DNA of 64,000 bases, from NCBI GenBank assembly GCA_023433705.1, contig JAEYUC010000027.1:16536-80535 (forward strand), given 5' to 3'. Source of the stretch: Pseudomonadota bacterium (GTDB taxonomy: Bacteria; Pseudomonadota; Gammaproteobacteria; Steroidobacterales; Steroidobacteraceae). A program made the translations under genes and the position numbers. The notes under the pieces are model-generated. The model saw only the letters and a list, made by a program, of their open reading frames with translations, did no database searches and was not told where the DNA came from. This document shows, piece after piece, positions 49,754 through 57,728 of the stretch. The first letter of the stretch is position 1. Each line of letters begins with the position of its first letter.

Positions 49754-50577
49754 TTTTTCGTGCGCGACAGAAAAATCATGCCGATCGCGCCGGCGACGAT
49801 GCAGGCCACGGAGATGAGTTGCGCCTGGGTCACCGCCACTCCGAAGAGTTCGTATGTGGTATTCACGCGAATGAACTCGATGAGCAGGCGCTCGACGCCC
49901 GCGAGCAAAACATACAGCGAGAACAGCCAGCCCGCGCGATGCGGGTGTTTGCGCAGTCCCCAAAGCACGCCGAACGCGATCAGGCTCATCGCGAATTCGT
50001 AGATGGGCGTGGGATAGACGCCGGGCGGAGGGATGTCGACGCCCGCGATGTTGTTGGTGTACGTCTGCGCCCAGAGCCATTGCGGCAGCCAGTCGGGTTT
50101 CGCGGCGAGATCCGCGGCGATGCCCCAGTCGCCGTCGCCCGAGATCTGGCAGCCGAGCCTTCCGATCGCGTAGGCGAGCATGAGTCCGGGCGCGGCCGCG
50201 TCCAGCGTGAGCAAGACCGGCGCCTTCTTCGCGCGCGCGCACCACACTGCGGTGAGCGCACCGACGATGAGACCGCCGTAGATCGTGAATCCGGAGCGCG
50301 AGAACAGCATTCCGATCGGATCGTCGATGAAGTGGCGCGGGTACTCGAGCAGGTGGAACAGCCGCGCGCCGAGGATGCCGGCTAGGAACGCCCAGACGCA
50401 GGCATTGCCCATGAATTCACGTGGTTGCTCGGGCATCAGGCGCTGCGCTTCGCGCGTCGGCAGGTGCATCCCTACGAAAAAGGCGACGCCGACCATGAGG
50501 CCGAACGTCGGCAACGGAAGCCAGATGTCGATGCCGGCGAGGTCGCGCAGCAGGTCGCTGAGAGTTGGATATGCCAC
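49708..50577 (-). CDS. lgt: Lgt-family (prolipoprotein diacylglyceryl transferase-like) membrane protein
   Basis: Seven-helix membrane protein of 289 aa in the Lgt family, which attaches diacylglycerol to lipoprotein cysteines. The core GRLGCQISGDGDWG (139-152) matches the Lgt signature GRIGNFINGELWG, but Asn is replaced by Cys143. The essential His of E. coli Lgt (H103 in HGGLIG) is Tyr100 here (YGGLIVG). Arg140 is kept, and RLLIEFIR near residue 240 supplies the second Arg. It may be a divergent paralogue rather than the housekeeping enzyme. Residues 276-289 are encoded by a palindromic repeat. Confidence 0.75.
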   Translation of the reverse strand: MAYPTLSDLLRDLAGIDIWLPLPTFGLMVGVAFFVGMHLPTREAQRLMPEQPREFMGNACVWAFLAGILGARLFHLLEYPRHFIDDPIGMLFSRSGFTIYGGLIVGALTAVWCARAKKAPVLLTLDAAAPGLMLAYAIGRLGCQISGDGDWGIAADLAAKPDWLPQWLWAQTYTNNIAGVDIPPPGVYPTPIYEFAMSLIAFGVLWGLRKHPHRAGWLFSLYVLLAGVERLLIEFIRVNTTYELFGVAVTQAQLISVACIVAGAIGMIFLSRTKKGTDLFIDDKKIVDK

Positions 50578-50672
50578 TGCTGGAGATTATGCCGCGACGG
50601 GGCGTTGCCGCGCCGCGAAGTTTTGGCGCGCCGGCGTGCGAACATTACGCCAACGCAGTGAGGAGTTTTCGA

Positions 50673-52274
50673 ATGAAGTACAGGTACGGATGGGTCGTCG
50701 TCGCGGTGGCGCTGAGCGCCTGCGGTCCGCGCGAGGCTACGAAACCCGACTACGTCGCGCGCGGGCAGCAGGACTGGGAGCACGTGAAGGTGCTGGCCGA
50801 CGACGCGATGGAGGGACGGCGTGCGGGCACGCCCGGACATCGGCGCGCGGCCGAATACGTGGCGGACCAGTTCAAGGCGGCGGGCCTCGCGCCCGGCGGC
50901 GACGATGGCTATTTCCAGCGCGTGAACCTCGAATCGCGCACGATCCGCGAGGATCTCTCGAGTCTCGCGCTCGTCACGCCGAAGGGCGTCGAGCCGCTGA
51001 AACTCGGCGATGACGCGGTCATCAGCCTGCGCGGCAATTTCGCGAGCGAACAGGTGGAGGCGCCGATCGTGTTCGTCGGTCACGGATTGCGGCTGCCGCA
51101 ATTCGGACACGACGATCTCGCCGGCGTCGATCTGAAAGGCAAGATCGTCGCGTATTTCACGAGCGCGCCGAAGTCGGTGCCGGGCGCGGCGGGCGCGCAC
51201 TTCGGATCGGCCTCCGAGCGCTGGAAGGAGTACCGCGCAGCGGGCGCGGTCGGCGTACTCACGATTCCGAATCCGTATGCGATGGATCTGCCCTGGGAGC
51301 GCAGCGCGGCTGCTCGCACGAATCCGACGATGCGGCTCGCGGCGCCCGCGGCCGACCTGTTCACCGGACAACAGGTTTGGGCCGGGATCAATCCCGCCCG
51401 ATTCGCGCGATTGCTCGAAGGGACCGGCCAGTCCGAGAAAGACCTGCTCGCGACGCTCGAGAAGGGTGAAGCGCTGCCGCACTTCGATCTGAAGGTGCGC
51501 CTGCGCGCGAAGACCGCGGCGGACATCTCGAGCGTGGTATCGGAAAACGTCGTCGGCGTGCTCCGGGGATCCGACGAGTCACTGGCCGGGGAATACGTTG
51601 CGCTCAGCGCGCATCTCGATCACCTCGGCGCCTCGGAGAAGGGCGACGGAGATCGGCTGAACAACGGCGCCATCGACAACGCCAGCGGCGTTGCCTCGTT
51701 GATCGAAACCGCGCGCCGGCTGCATGCCGCTGGCCTGAAGCCGAAGCGCTCCGTCGTGTTCGTCGCGGTCACGGCCGAGGAGTCCGGCTTGCTGGGTTCG
51801 CGCGCTTACGCGGAGAACGCGGCGAGCAGCGGCATGAAAATCGTCGCGAACATCAACAGCGACATGTACATGCCTATCTACCCGCTGAAGCAGCTCATCG
51901 TGTTCGGTCTCGACGAATCGTCGCTGGGCGAGGATGCGCGCGCGGTCGCGGCCGGGCTCGGCATCGAGCCGATCGCAGATCCGCAGCCGCAACGCAACCG
52001 GTTCATCCGCAGCGATCAGTACAGCTTCATCCGCACGGGTGTGCCGGCGCTGTCGCTCAAGATCGGCTTCGCGCCCGGCTCGCCGGAAGAGAAGATAGAC
52101 CAGCAGTGGTTCAAGGACCGCTACCATTCGCCGTCCGACGATTTGTCGCAGCCAGTGGATTTCGCCGCGATGGGTCTTTACGGCGAGTTCCTGCAGCGCC
52201 TGGCCCTGCGCGTCGCGGACGCCGCCCGGGTTCCGGCGTGGCATGAGACCAGCGTCTTCGCGACGATCAAGTAG
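50673..52274 (+). CDS. M28-family metallopeptidase, lipoprotein
   Basis: Predicted zinc aminopeptidase/carboxypeptidase of 533 aa anchored as a lipoprotein (LSAC, Cys about 17). A PA domain occupies about 130-240. The M28 metal ligands are in SAHLDHLG (about 311), GAIDNASG (about 332), the catalytic EE in TAEESGLLGS (about 368), NSDM (about 393) and YHSPSDD (about 488). AGGAG lies 7 nt before the ATG. It is divergent from the lgt-like gene. Confidence 0.9.
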   Translation: MKYRYGWVVVAVALSACGPREATKPDYVARGQQDWEHVKVLADDAMEGRRAGTPGHRRAAEYVADQFKAAGLAPGGDDGYFQRVNLESRTIREDLSSLALVTPKGVEPLKLGDDAVISLRGNFASEQVEAPIVFVGHGLRLPQFGHDDLAGVDLKGKIVAYFTSAPKSVPGAAGAHFGSASERWKEYRAAGAVGVLTIPNPYAMDLPWERSAAARTNPTMRLAAPAADLFTGQQVWAGINPARFARLLEGTGQSEKDLLATLEKGEALPHFDLKVRLRAKTAADISSVVSENVVGVLRGSDESLAGEYVALSAHLDHLGASEKGDGDRLNNGAIDNASGVASLIETARRLHAAGLKPKRSVVFVAVTAEESGLLGSRAYAENAASSGMKIVANINSDMYMPIYPLKQLIVFGLDESSLGEDARAVAAGLGIEPIADPQPQRNRFIRSDQYSFIRTGVPALSLKIGFAPGSPEEKIDQQWFKDRYHSPSDDLSQPVDFAAMGLYGEFLQRLALRVADAARVPAWHETSVFATIK

Positions 52275-52286
52275 ATCCGGGTAGTT

Positions 52287-52339
52287 GGGGACAGATTTAT
52301 TTATTGACGATGAAGATCGTTGGTAAATAGATCTGTCCC
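52287..52339. repeat. Palindromic repeat, copy 3 (degenerate)
   Basis: 53-nt copy with arms GGGGACAGATTTATTTATTG and a diverged right arm ending ATAGATCTGTCCC; several mismatches in the inner stem. It lies 12 nt after the M28 gene and is preceded by GTAG. Confidence 0.82.
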
Positions 52340-52356
52340 GCTCTGTCACCGCTCCG

Positions 52357-52785
52357 TCAGGCCGCGTGGCGCGGTATCGGGTCGAGATCCGGCTCGACGA
52401 ACTCCGCGCGCGCGGCATCCGAGAACAGCAGGCCCGCCGAGTAGTGGGTCAGCATGATCTTGCTGTCGAGCAGCATCGGGTTGCGGTCGATGAAATCGTC
52501 CGCGCTCGACGCTTCCGGCGTGCGATGCATGAAGTGGTGGACCGCGAGGATCCACGCGCGAGTCAGCGTCTCGTGATACTTCGTGGCGGGGATGCCGTGG
52601 TGCGACAGGAAACACACGAGCGCGGCCCGCATGCGATCCAGGGCGAGATTGACGTCACAGTCGACGAGATACACGTACGCGAGCCGCACGTGCTGGCGAT
52701 GGGAAAAATCCGCGGGCGCGAACGCGCCCGCTTCAAACGCCCTGCGAAATTCACGATCGGCACTCGACAATTCGTGTTTCGACAT
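52357..52785 (-). CDS. Uncharacterised small protein bracketed by repeats
   Basis: A 142-aa soluble, all-helical protein with conserved-looking FSHRQHVRLAYVYL (about 27-40), GIPATKYHETLTRAW (about 65-79) and many histidines. It resembles a widespread family of unknown function whose core pattern is H-x-HVRLA and KYHET. No catalytic motif is recognised; it lacks the HUH/Tyr motifs of REP-associated transposases. Repeat copies 3 and 4 flank it at 17 and 63 nt. It is oriented opposite to the M28 gene. Confidence 0.7.
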   Translation of the reverse strand: MSKHELSSADREFRRAFEAGAFAPADFSHRQHVRLAYVYLVDCDVNLALDRMRAALVCFLSHHGIPATKYHETLTRAWILAVHHFMHRTPEASSADDFIDRNPMLLDSKIMLTHYSAGLLFSDAARAEFVEPDLDPIPRHAA

Positions 52786-52848
52786 GGCTTGGCCTCGCTA
52801 TTCGGAAGTCCCTGTGACGACTCCACCCCTCGAAAAGTTGCATTGAGC

Positions 52849-52901
52849 GGGACAGATCTATTTTTCGACGATCTTTATCGTCAATAAATAAATCTGTCCC
52901 C
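52849..52901. repeat. Palindromic repeat, copy 4
   Basis: 53-nt copy with arms GGGACAGATCTATTTTTCG / ATAAATAAATCTGTCCCC and a CTTT loop; a few mismatches. It ends 3 nt before the asd stop codon. Confidence 0.85.
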
Positions 52902-52904
52902 GAT

Positions 52905-53945
52905 TTATCCCAGCAGGCGCTCGGCGATCTGGACGGCGTTGAGCGCCGCGCCCTTGCGGAGCTGGTCGCCGGCGACGAACAGCGCCAGCGTGCGGCCCGA
53001 CGGGTCGCTCACATCCTTGCGGATGCGGCCGACCAGCACGTCGTCCTTGCCGCTCGCGTCGACCGGCATCGGGAAGTAGTTGCGCTCGAGGTCGTCGACC
53101 ACGCGCACGCCCGGCGCCTTCGACAGGATCTCGCGCGCCTCGGCGGGCGACAGCGGCGCCTCGAGCTCGATGTTGAGCGCGATGCAGTGCGCGCGCAGGA
53201 CGGGCACACGCACGCAGGTCGCGGTCACGCGCAGGTCGGGCACGCCGAAGATCTTGCGGGTCTCGTTCATCACCTTGGTTTCTTCGTCGTTGTACCCGGT
53301 TTCCGGGTCCACCTTGGTGTTGTGCGAGAACACGTTGAACGCGTACGGATGCGGCAGGACCTTCGGCGTGAACGGCTTGCCTTCGAGATACGCCTTGGTC
53401 GACTCGCTGAGCTCTTCCATCGCGGCGGCGCCTGCGCCCGAGGCGGCCTGGTAGGTGGACATCGTGATGCGCTGGATGCGGCGATGCTGGTGGATAGGCC
53501 ACAGCGGCGTCGCGGCAACGATGGCCACGCAGTTCGGATTCGCGATGATGCCGTTGTGCTTCGCGAGCGCGCCCGAGTTGATCTCCGGCACCACGAGCGG
53601 CGTGTCCGGATCCATGCGGAACGCGGAGGAGTTGTCGACGACCACGGCGCCCGCCTTCACGGCGGCCGGCGCGAAGCGCTTCGACTGCGCGCCGCCCGCG
53701 CTGAACAGCGCGATGTCGACGCCCTTGAGGCTGTCATCCGTGAGCTCCTGCACGGCGACGTCGACGCCGCGGAACTTCATCTTCTTGCCCGCGGAACGCG
53801 CGGAGGCCAGGAGTCGCAACTCGGAGAGCGGGAATTTCCGCTGCTCGAGGCAGGCCATGAGCTCGACGCCGACGGCGCCGGTCGCGCCGGCGATGGCGAC
53901 GACGGGGATCTTCTTGTTGCGGACGGTTTCAGCAGTCGATGACAT
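52905..53945 (-). CDS. asd: Aspartate-semialdehyde dehydrogenase
   Basis: NADPH-dependent reduction of aspartyl phosphate, the branch point to lysine, threonine and methionine. The 346-aa product has GATGAVGVELM (about 20-30), SAGGAQSKRFAP, the active-site Cys in NPNCVAI (about 138) and RVPVLRAHCIALNIE with the catalytic His. The start at 53945 (MSSTAETVRN) was preferred to one four codons upstream. It is isolated from upstream transcription by a terminator. Confidence 0.95.
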   Translation of the reverse strand: MSSTAETVRNKKIPVVAIAGATGAVGVELMACLEQRKFPLSELRLLASARSAGKKMKFRGVDVAVQELTDDSLKGVDIALFSAGGAQSKRFAPAAVKAGAVVVDNSSAFRMDPDTPLVVPEINSGALAKHNGIIANPNCVAIVAATPLWPIHQHRRIQRITMSTYQAASGAGAAAMEELSESTKAYLEGKPFTPKVLPHPYAFNVFSHNTKVDPETGYNDEETKVMNETRKIFGVPDLRVTATCVRVPVLRAHCIALNIELEAPLSPAEAREILSKAPGVRVVDDLERNYFPMPVDASGKDDVLVGRIRKDVSDPSGRTLALFVAGDQLRKGAALNAVQIAERLLG

Positions 53946-53965
53946 GACGTTTCTCACTCCGAAAT

Positions 53966-53997
53966 GAAAAGGCCCCGCGGGTTTCCCTGCGGGGCCT
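53966..53997 (-). terminator. Intrinsic terminator upstream of asd
   Basis: AGGCCCCGCAGGG / CCCGCGGGGCCT stem with a 3-nt loop and one bulge, followed by TTTTC on the minus strand. It ends transcription from the DUF2909 direction 21 nt before the asd start. Confidence 0.85.
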
Positions 53998-54021
53998 CTG
54001 GTGTCCTTTGATCGCTCGCGA

Positions 54022-54093
54022 TCAGCGCGCGCAAGACTCCAAGGCCCCCGAGGGCTTGGTCTTGAGCGTCTTTTTGATCGTGCGGCGAATCAT
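54022..54093 (-). CDS. Possible 23-aa basic peptide
   Basis: ATG-initiated ORF encoding MIRRTIKKTLKTKPSGALES plus three residues, strongly basic at the N-terminus. It lies between the DUF2909 gene and a clear terminator, so it is transcribed. A hairpin (CCAAG-GCCC-N4-GGGC-TTGG, about 54037-54059) overlaps its 3' half. No homologue is recognised; it may be chance. Confidence 0.25.
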   Translation of the reverse strand: MIRRTIKKTLKTKPSGALESCAR

Positions 54094-54143
54094 GGGGCGC
54101 GAAATGTAGCGGAGTCGCGGATGCCCGTAAAGGAAAAACTCGG

Positions 54144-54353
54144 CTATTTGAGGCCGTGAGGGGTGATGAGTCCGTTGTACCAGGCCAGCATTAACAGAAT
54201 GAAGAGCGCCACCGACAGGCCGACCCGGACGGTCAGGGCGCGGGCCATCTTCTTCGAATCGCCCTTGCCGCGCGACAGGTGAAAAAGAGCGTTCCCCAGG
54301 CTGAAGATGATTCCGAACAGGACGATGACGACGAGGATTTTGAACGGGTCCAT
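54144..54353 (-). CDS. DUF2909 twin-transmembrane protein
   Basis: A 69-aa protein with two hydrophobic helices (about 4-24 and 43-60) joined by a basic loop (LSRGKGDSKKMARALTVRVG). This is the DUF2909 pattern found opposite or next to SURF1 in gammaproteobacterial cox clusters. It is divergent from the SURF1 gene with 28 nt between the starts. Confidence 0.8.
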   Translation of the reverse strand: MDPFKILVVIVLFGIIFSLGNALFHLSRGKGDSKKMARALTVRVGLSVALFILLMLAWYNGLITPHGLK

Positions 54354-54371
54354 GGGTACGCGAATTATACT
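54340..54371 (+). promoter_or_regulatory. Possible promoter of the SURF1-ctaA block
   Basis: TTGAAC (54340-54345) and TATACT (54366-54371) with a long 20-nt spacer. The -10 ends 10 nt before the SURF1 ATG, so the leader would be minimal. Confidence 0.4.
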
Positions 54372-54381
54372 GCGCGCCCCC

Positions 54382-55119
54382 ATGCCGGCCCTTCGTTTTT
54401 CCGCTTTTGGCAGGGTGTTCTCGCCGTCCTGGCCGATGACACTCGCCGCGCTCGTATTGCTGACGCTTTTCGTGGGCCTCGGCCGCTGGCAATGGCAACG
54501 CGGGGAGCTGAAGGCCGAACAATGGCGCGCCTTCGAAGCCGCACCCGAGCCAGAACTCACCGAAAATCCCCCCGACTTTGACGCGCTGCCGCGTTACTCG
54601 CGCATGGCATTCCAGTGCCGCGTCGACGGTGCTCACCAGTTCCTGCTCGAGAACCGGACGCACGCGGGACTGCCCGGGTACGAAGTCCTCACACCCTGCC
54701 AGGCCGTCAACGGCCGGCGCATCCTCGTGAACCGCGGCTGGATACCGTTCGGGGGACGCCGAGACCAGTTGCCGGACATCGCGCTGAACCTCGATGAGGC
54801 GATCGTCGTTTCCGGCCGGATCGACGAGTTGCCGGTGGCGGGTCTTCAAAGTGGCCGCGCGCCGCCGGATGCGAGGCAGGACTGGCCCCGCGTCACCACG
54901 TTTCCGACGCACGATGAGTTGCAGTCGGCACTGGGCGAACCGATCGCACGACGCATCCTGCTGCTCGACCCGCAAGTGGAAGGCATCGGCTTCGTGCGCG
55001 AATGGTCCCCGCCGGGTCTCCCGCCCGACCGCCATTTCTCGTACGCAATCCAGTGGTGGGGTTTTGCGGTGGTTTTGCTCGTGCTCTACTTCGCCCTCAA
55101 TTTTCGCAAGGTGGAATGA
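54382..55119 (+). CDS. SURF1-family cytochrome oxidase assembly protein
   Basis: Inner-membrane protein assisting heme a insertion into subunit I. The 245-aa protein has two terminal helices (about 18-36 and 221-239). Characteristic segments are LGRWQWQRGELK (about 33-44), RTHAGLPGYEVLTPC and ILVNRGWIPFG (about 114-124). The ATG at 54382 was chosen; the in-frame extension is antisense to DUF2909. It overlaps the next gene by 4 nt. Confidence 0.92.
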   Translation: MPALRFSAFGRVFSPSWPMTLAALVLLTLFVGLGRWQWQRGELKAEQWRAFEAAPEPELTENPPDFDALPRYSRMAFQCRVDGAHQFLLENRTHAGLPGYEVLTPCQAVNGRRILVNRGWIPFGGRRDQLPDIALNLDEAIVVSGRIDELPVAGLQSGRAPPDARQDWPRVTTFPTHDELQSALGEPIARRILLLDPQVEGIGFVREWSPPGLPPDRHFSYAIQWWGFAVVLLVLYFALNFRKVE

Positions 55120-55706
55120 TGGACGACCAACGCGCCCGCGGCCGGCGCAACCTCATCATCATCGCGACGCTGTTCTTCGCCCCGGTGGTGATTGCGTTCG
55201 CGCTCTATTACGGCAACGTCTGGCGCCCGGCGGGATCCGCCAGCAAGGGTCAGCTCATCGAGCCGCCACGCCCGCTTCAAGTGGCGGGACTGCGTAATGC
55301 CGATGGCAGCGCGGCGGACCCGAAGGTGCTCGAGGGCAAGTGGACACTCATCTATATAGGTGACGGGGCCTGCGATGACGATTGCCGCACGGCGCTGCTC
55401 TACGGCCGCCAATCGCGCCTCGCGTTGAACAACGAGATGACGCGCGTGCAGCGCGTGTTCCTTTCGACCGGCAACTGCTGCGACACGCAGTATTTCGCCG
55501 CGGAGCAACCGGGGCTCATCGCGCTCGACGCGTCCGCGCCCGAGGCCGCCGCGCTGCTCTCGCAGTTTCCCGAAGATCGCCAGCGATCGCTGTTCGTCGT
55601 CGATCCGCTGGGCAATCTCATGATGCGGCACGACGCCAGCGTCATCACTCACAAGGACCTGCTGAGCGATCTCAAAAAGTTGCTCAAGCTGTCGCACATC
55701 GGCTGA
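55116..55706 (+). CDS. Membrane-anchored CxxxC thioredoxin-like protein, SCO-related
   Basis: A 196-aa protein with one N-terminal helix (about 13-33) and a periplasmic thioredoxin-like domain: WTLIYIGDGACDDDC (Cys about 89 and 93, CxxxC as in SCO), then LSTGNCCDTQYF and a FVVDPLGNLMMRH strand with a His near 176. It probably takes part in copper or thiol delivery to the oxidase. The start overlaps SURF1 (ATGATG, either Met possible). Confidence 0.75.
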   Translation: MMDDQRARGRRNLIIIATLFFAPVVIAFALYYGNVWRPAGSASKGQLIEPPRPLQVAGLRNADGSAADPKVLEGKWTLIYIGDGACDDDCRTALLYGRQSRLALNNEMTRVQRVFLSTGNCCDTQYFAAEQPGLIALDASAPEAAALLSQFPEDRQRSLFVVDPLGNLMMRHDASVITHKDLLSDLKKLLKLSHIG

Positions 55707-55721
55707 TTCAAGAACGAGAAC

Positions 55722-56747
55722 ATGCGTGAAGTGATCTGGATCCGGCGTCTCGCGCTCATCGGCGCGATCCTGTGTTTTGGCGTCGTCGTGCTCGGCGGTT
55801 ACACACGGCTGTCCGATTCCGGGCTCGGCTGTCCGGACTGGCCGGGATGCTTCGGCCACGTCGCGCCGACGGGATCGGCGGAGCACTACGCGACCGAAGC
55901 CGACGTGCGCAAGGCGTGGATCGAGATGATCCATCGCTACGCGGCCGGCACGCTCGGCCTGATCATCCTCGTGATCGCGGCGCTGTCCATCGTCGCGCGC
56001 CGCGAACGCGGCGTGAACGTCTGGTTCGGCCTCGTGCTGCTGGCGCTGGTCGTGTTCCAGGGCATCCTCGGCATGCTCACGGTCACGTGGCTGCTGAAGC
56101 CGCTCATCGTCACCGGACACCTGCTCGGCGGACTAACTACCTTCGCGCTGCTGCTGTGGTTGTGGCTGACGCTGCGCTCGTACGACCGTCCCGTCGACGG
56201 ATATTCCGTGCTCGCGGGCAACACGGTGGCGAACGGCGGACGACGCGCGCGGCTGTGGGCCGGGCTCGCGCTGATCGCACTCGCCATCCAGGTGGCGCTC
56301 GGTGGCTGGACGAGCAGCAACTACGCGGCCATGGCCTGTCCCGATCTGCCGAAATGCCAGGCGCAGTGGATTCCGGATGCGGACTACGGAGACGCGTTCG
56401 TGTTGTGGCGCGGCCTCGGCATCAATTACGCGGGCGGCGTGCTCGATCACCCGGCGCGCGTCGCGATCCATTTCACGCACCGGGTCGGCGCGCTGATCGC
56501 CACCATCCTGCTGGTGCTGGCGGCGGTGGCGGCATCGCGCAATCTCGGCCCGGGGCCCCGCTGGGCCGGGGCCGCCGTGCTCGTGGCGCTGGCGCTGCAG
56601 ATTTCGGCCGGCGTATTCATGGTGTTGCGCGCGTTCCCGCTCGAGCTCGCCGCGGCACATAACGCGGGTGCCGCTTTGCTCGTGGGAGCGGCGATCTGGC
56701 TCAACCGGGCCCTCAGGCCGGTGGCCGACTTTCGCCGATCAATTTAG
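55722..56747 (+). CDS. ctaA: Heme A synthase (COX15/CtaA)
   Basis: Oxidises heme O to heme A in the membrane. The 341-aa protein has eight helices, the N-terminal GGYTRLSDSGLGCPDWPGCFG (quoted as GGYTRLSDSG plus LGCPDWPGCFG, about 26-46), heme ligands in IHRYAAG (about 70) and FTHRVGA (about 250), and a second cysteine pair in the loop ACPDLPKCQ. It lies between the CxxxC protein and heme O synthase. Confidence 0.95.
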   Translation: MREVIWIRRLALIGAILCFGVVVLGGYTRLSDSGLGCPDWPGCFGHVAPTGSAEHYATEADVRKAWIEMIHRYAAGTLGLIILVIAALSIVARRERGVNVWFGLVLLALVVFQGILGMLTVTWLLKPLIVTGHLLGGLTTFALLLWLWLTLRSYDRPVDGYSVLAGNTVANGGRRARLWAGLALIALAIQVALGGWTSSNYAAMACPDLPKCQAQWIPDADYGDAFVLWRGLGINYAGGVLDHPARVAIHFTHRVGALIATILLVLAAVAASRNLGPGPRWAGAAVLVALALQISAGVFMVLRAFPLELAAAHNAGAALLVGAAIWLNRALRPVADFRRSI

Positions 56748-56792
56748 CCGACCAATTCGGCTAAACTGCCGCGCCCTTCGAGGAACGGCTCC

Positions 56793-57728
56793 TTGGCTAC
56801 CCCTGAACACATCGTTGCAGACGGCCCCCGCGCGGCCCGCTGGCGCAGCTACTACGAGCTGACCAAGCCGCGCGTCGTCATGCTCATCGTGTTCACGTCC
56901 ATCGTGGGCACGTTGCTCGCGGTGCCCGGGATGCCGCCGCTCGACGCGCTGATCTTCGGCAACATCGGCATCGGGCTCGCCGCGGCCAGCGCGGCCATCG
57001 TCAATCACGTGCTCGACGAGCGCATCGATGCGCAGATGTCGCGCACGAAGCGCCGCCCGCTGCCGACCGGCAAGTTGTCGCCGCGCGCGGCGCTCACGTT
57101 CTCCGCCCTGCTGTGCGTCATCTCGATGGCGATGTTGTGGTTCCTCGTGAATCCGCTCACCGCGGTGCTCACGTTCGCCTCGCTGATCGGTTACGCGGTC
57201 ATCTACACCGTGTGGCTCAAGCGCGCAACGTCGCAGAACATCGTGATTGGCGGCGCCGCGGGAGCCGCACCACCCGTGCTCGGCTGGGCCGCCGTCACGA
57301 ACAGCATCGATCCGAACGCGCTGCTGCTGTTCCTGATCGTGTTCGTGTGGACACCGCCGCACTTCTGGGCGCTCGCGATCGCACGCAAGGACGAATACGC
57401 GAAGGTCGGCATCCCGATGTTGCCGGTCACGCACGGCATTCCGTTCACGCGGCTGCAGGTACTGCTGTACACGATGCTGCTGACCGCGGTCACGCTGATG
57501 CCGTTCGTGACGGGCATGAGCGGCCTCATCTATCTCGCCGCGGCGCTGATCTTGAACGGCATGTTCGTCTGGTACGCGTGGGCGATGAAGCGCACCGAGC
57601 GCGCGCACCTGCCCATGAAGGTGTTCCGCTTTTCGATCACTTATCTGATGTGGCTGTTCGCCGCGCTGCTCGTCGATCATTATCTGCCGACGACGCAGAA
57701 CATGCAGAGCACGTTCATCCTCGGTTGA
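56793..57728 (+). CDS. ctaB: Protoheme IX farnesyltransferase (heme O synthase)
   Basis: Adds a farnesyl group to protoheme as precursor to heme A. The 311-aa UbiA-type membrane protein has NHVLDERIDAQMSRTKRRPL (about 71-90) with the Asp motif and a second polar loop HFWALAIARKDEYAKVGIPM (about 191-210). TTG start with AGGA upstream; TAAACT at 56761-56766 may be its -10. It is directly downstream of ctaA. Confidence 0.94.
   Translation: MATPEHIVADGPRAARWRSYYELTKPRVVMLIVFTSIVGTLLAVPGMPPLDALIFGNIGIGLAAASAAIVNHVLDERIDAQMSRTKRRPLPTGKLSPRAALTFSALLCVISMAMLWFLVNPLTAVLTFASLIGYAVIYTVWLKRATSQNIVIGGAAGAAPPVLGWAAVTNSIDPNALLLFLIVFVWTPPHFWALAIARKDEYAKVGIPMLPVTHGIPFTRLQVLLYTMLLTAVTLMPFVTGMSGLIYLAAALILNGMFVWYAWAMKRTERAHLPMKVFRFSITYLMWLFAALLVDHYLPTTQNMQSTFILG

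Noticed and set aside
52357..52785. REP-associated transposase candidate between repeats
   Set aside because: No HUH pair or catalytic Tyr context and only 142 aa; more likely cargo or a bystander.
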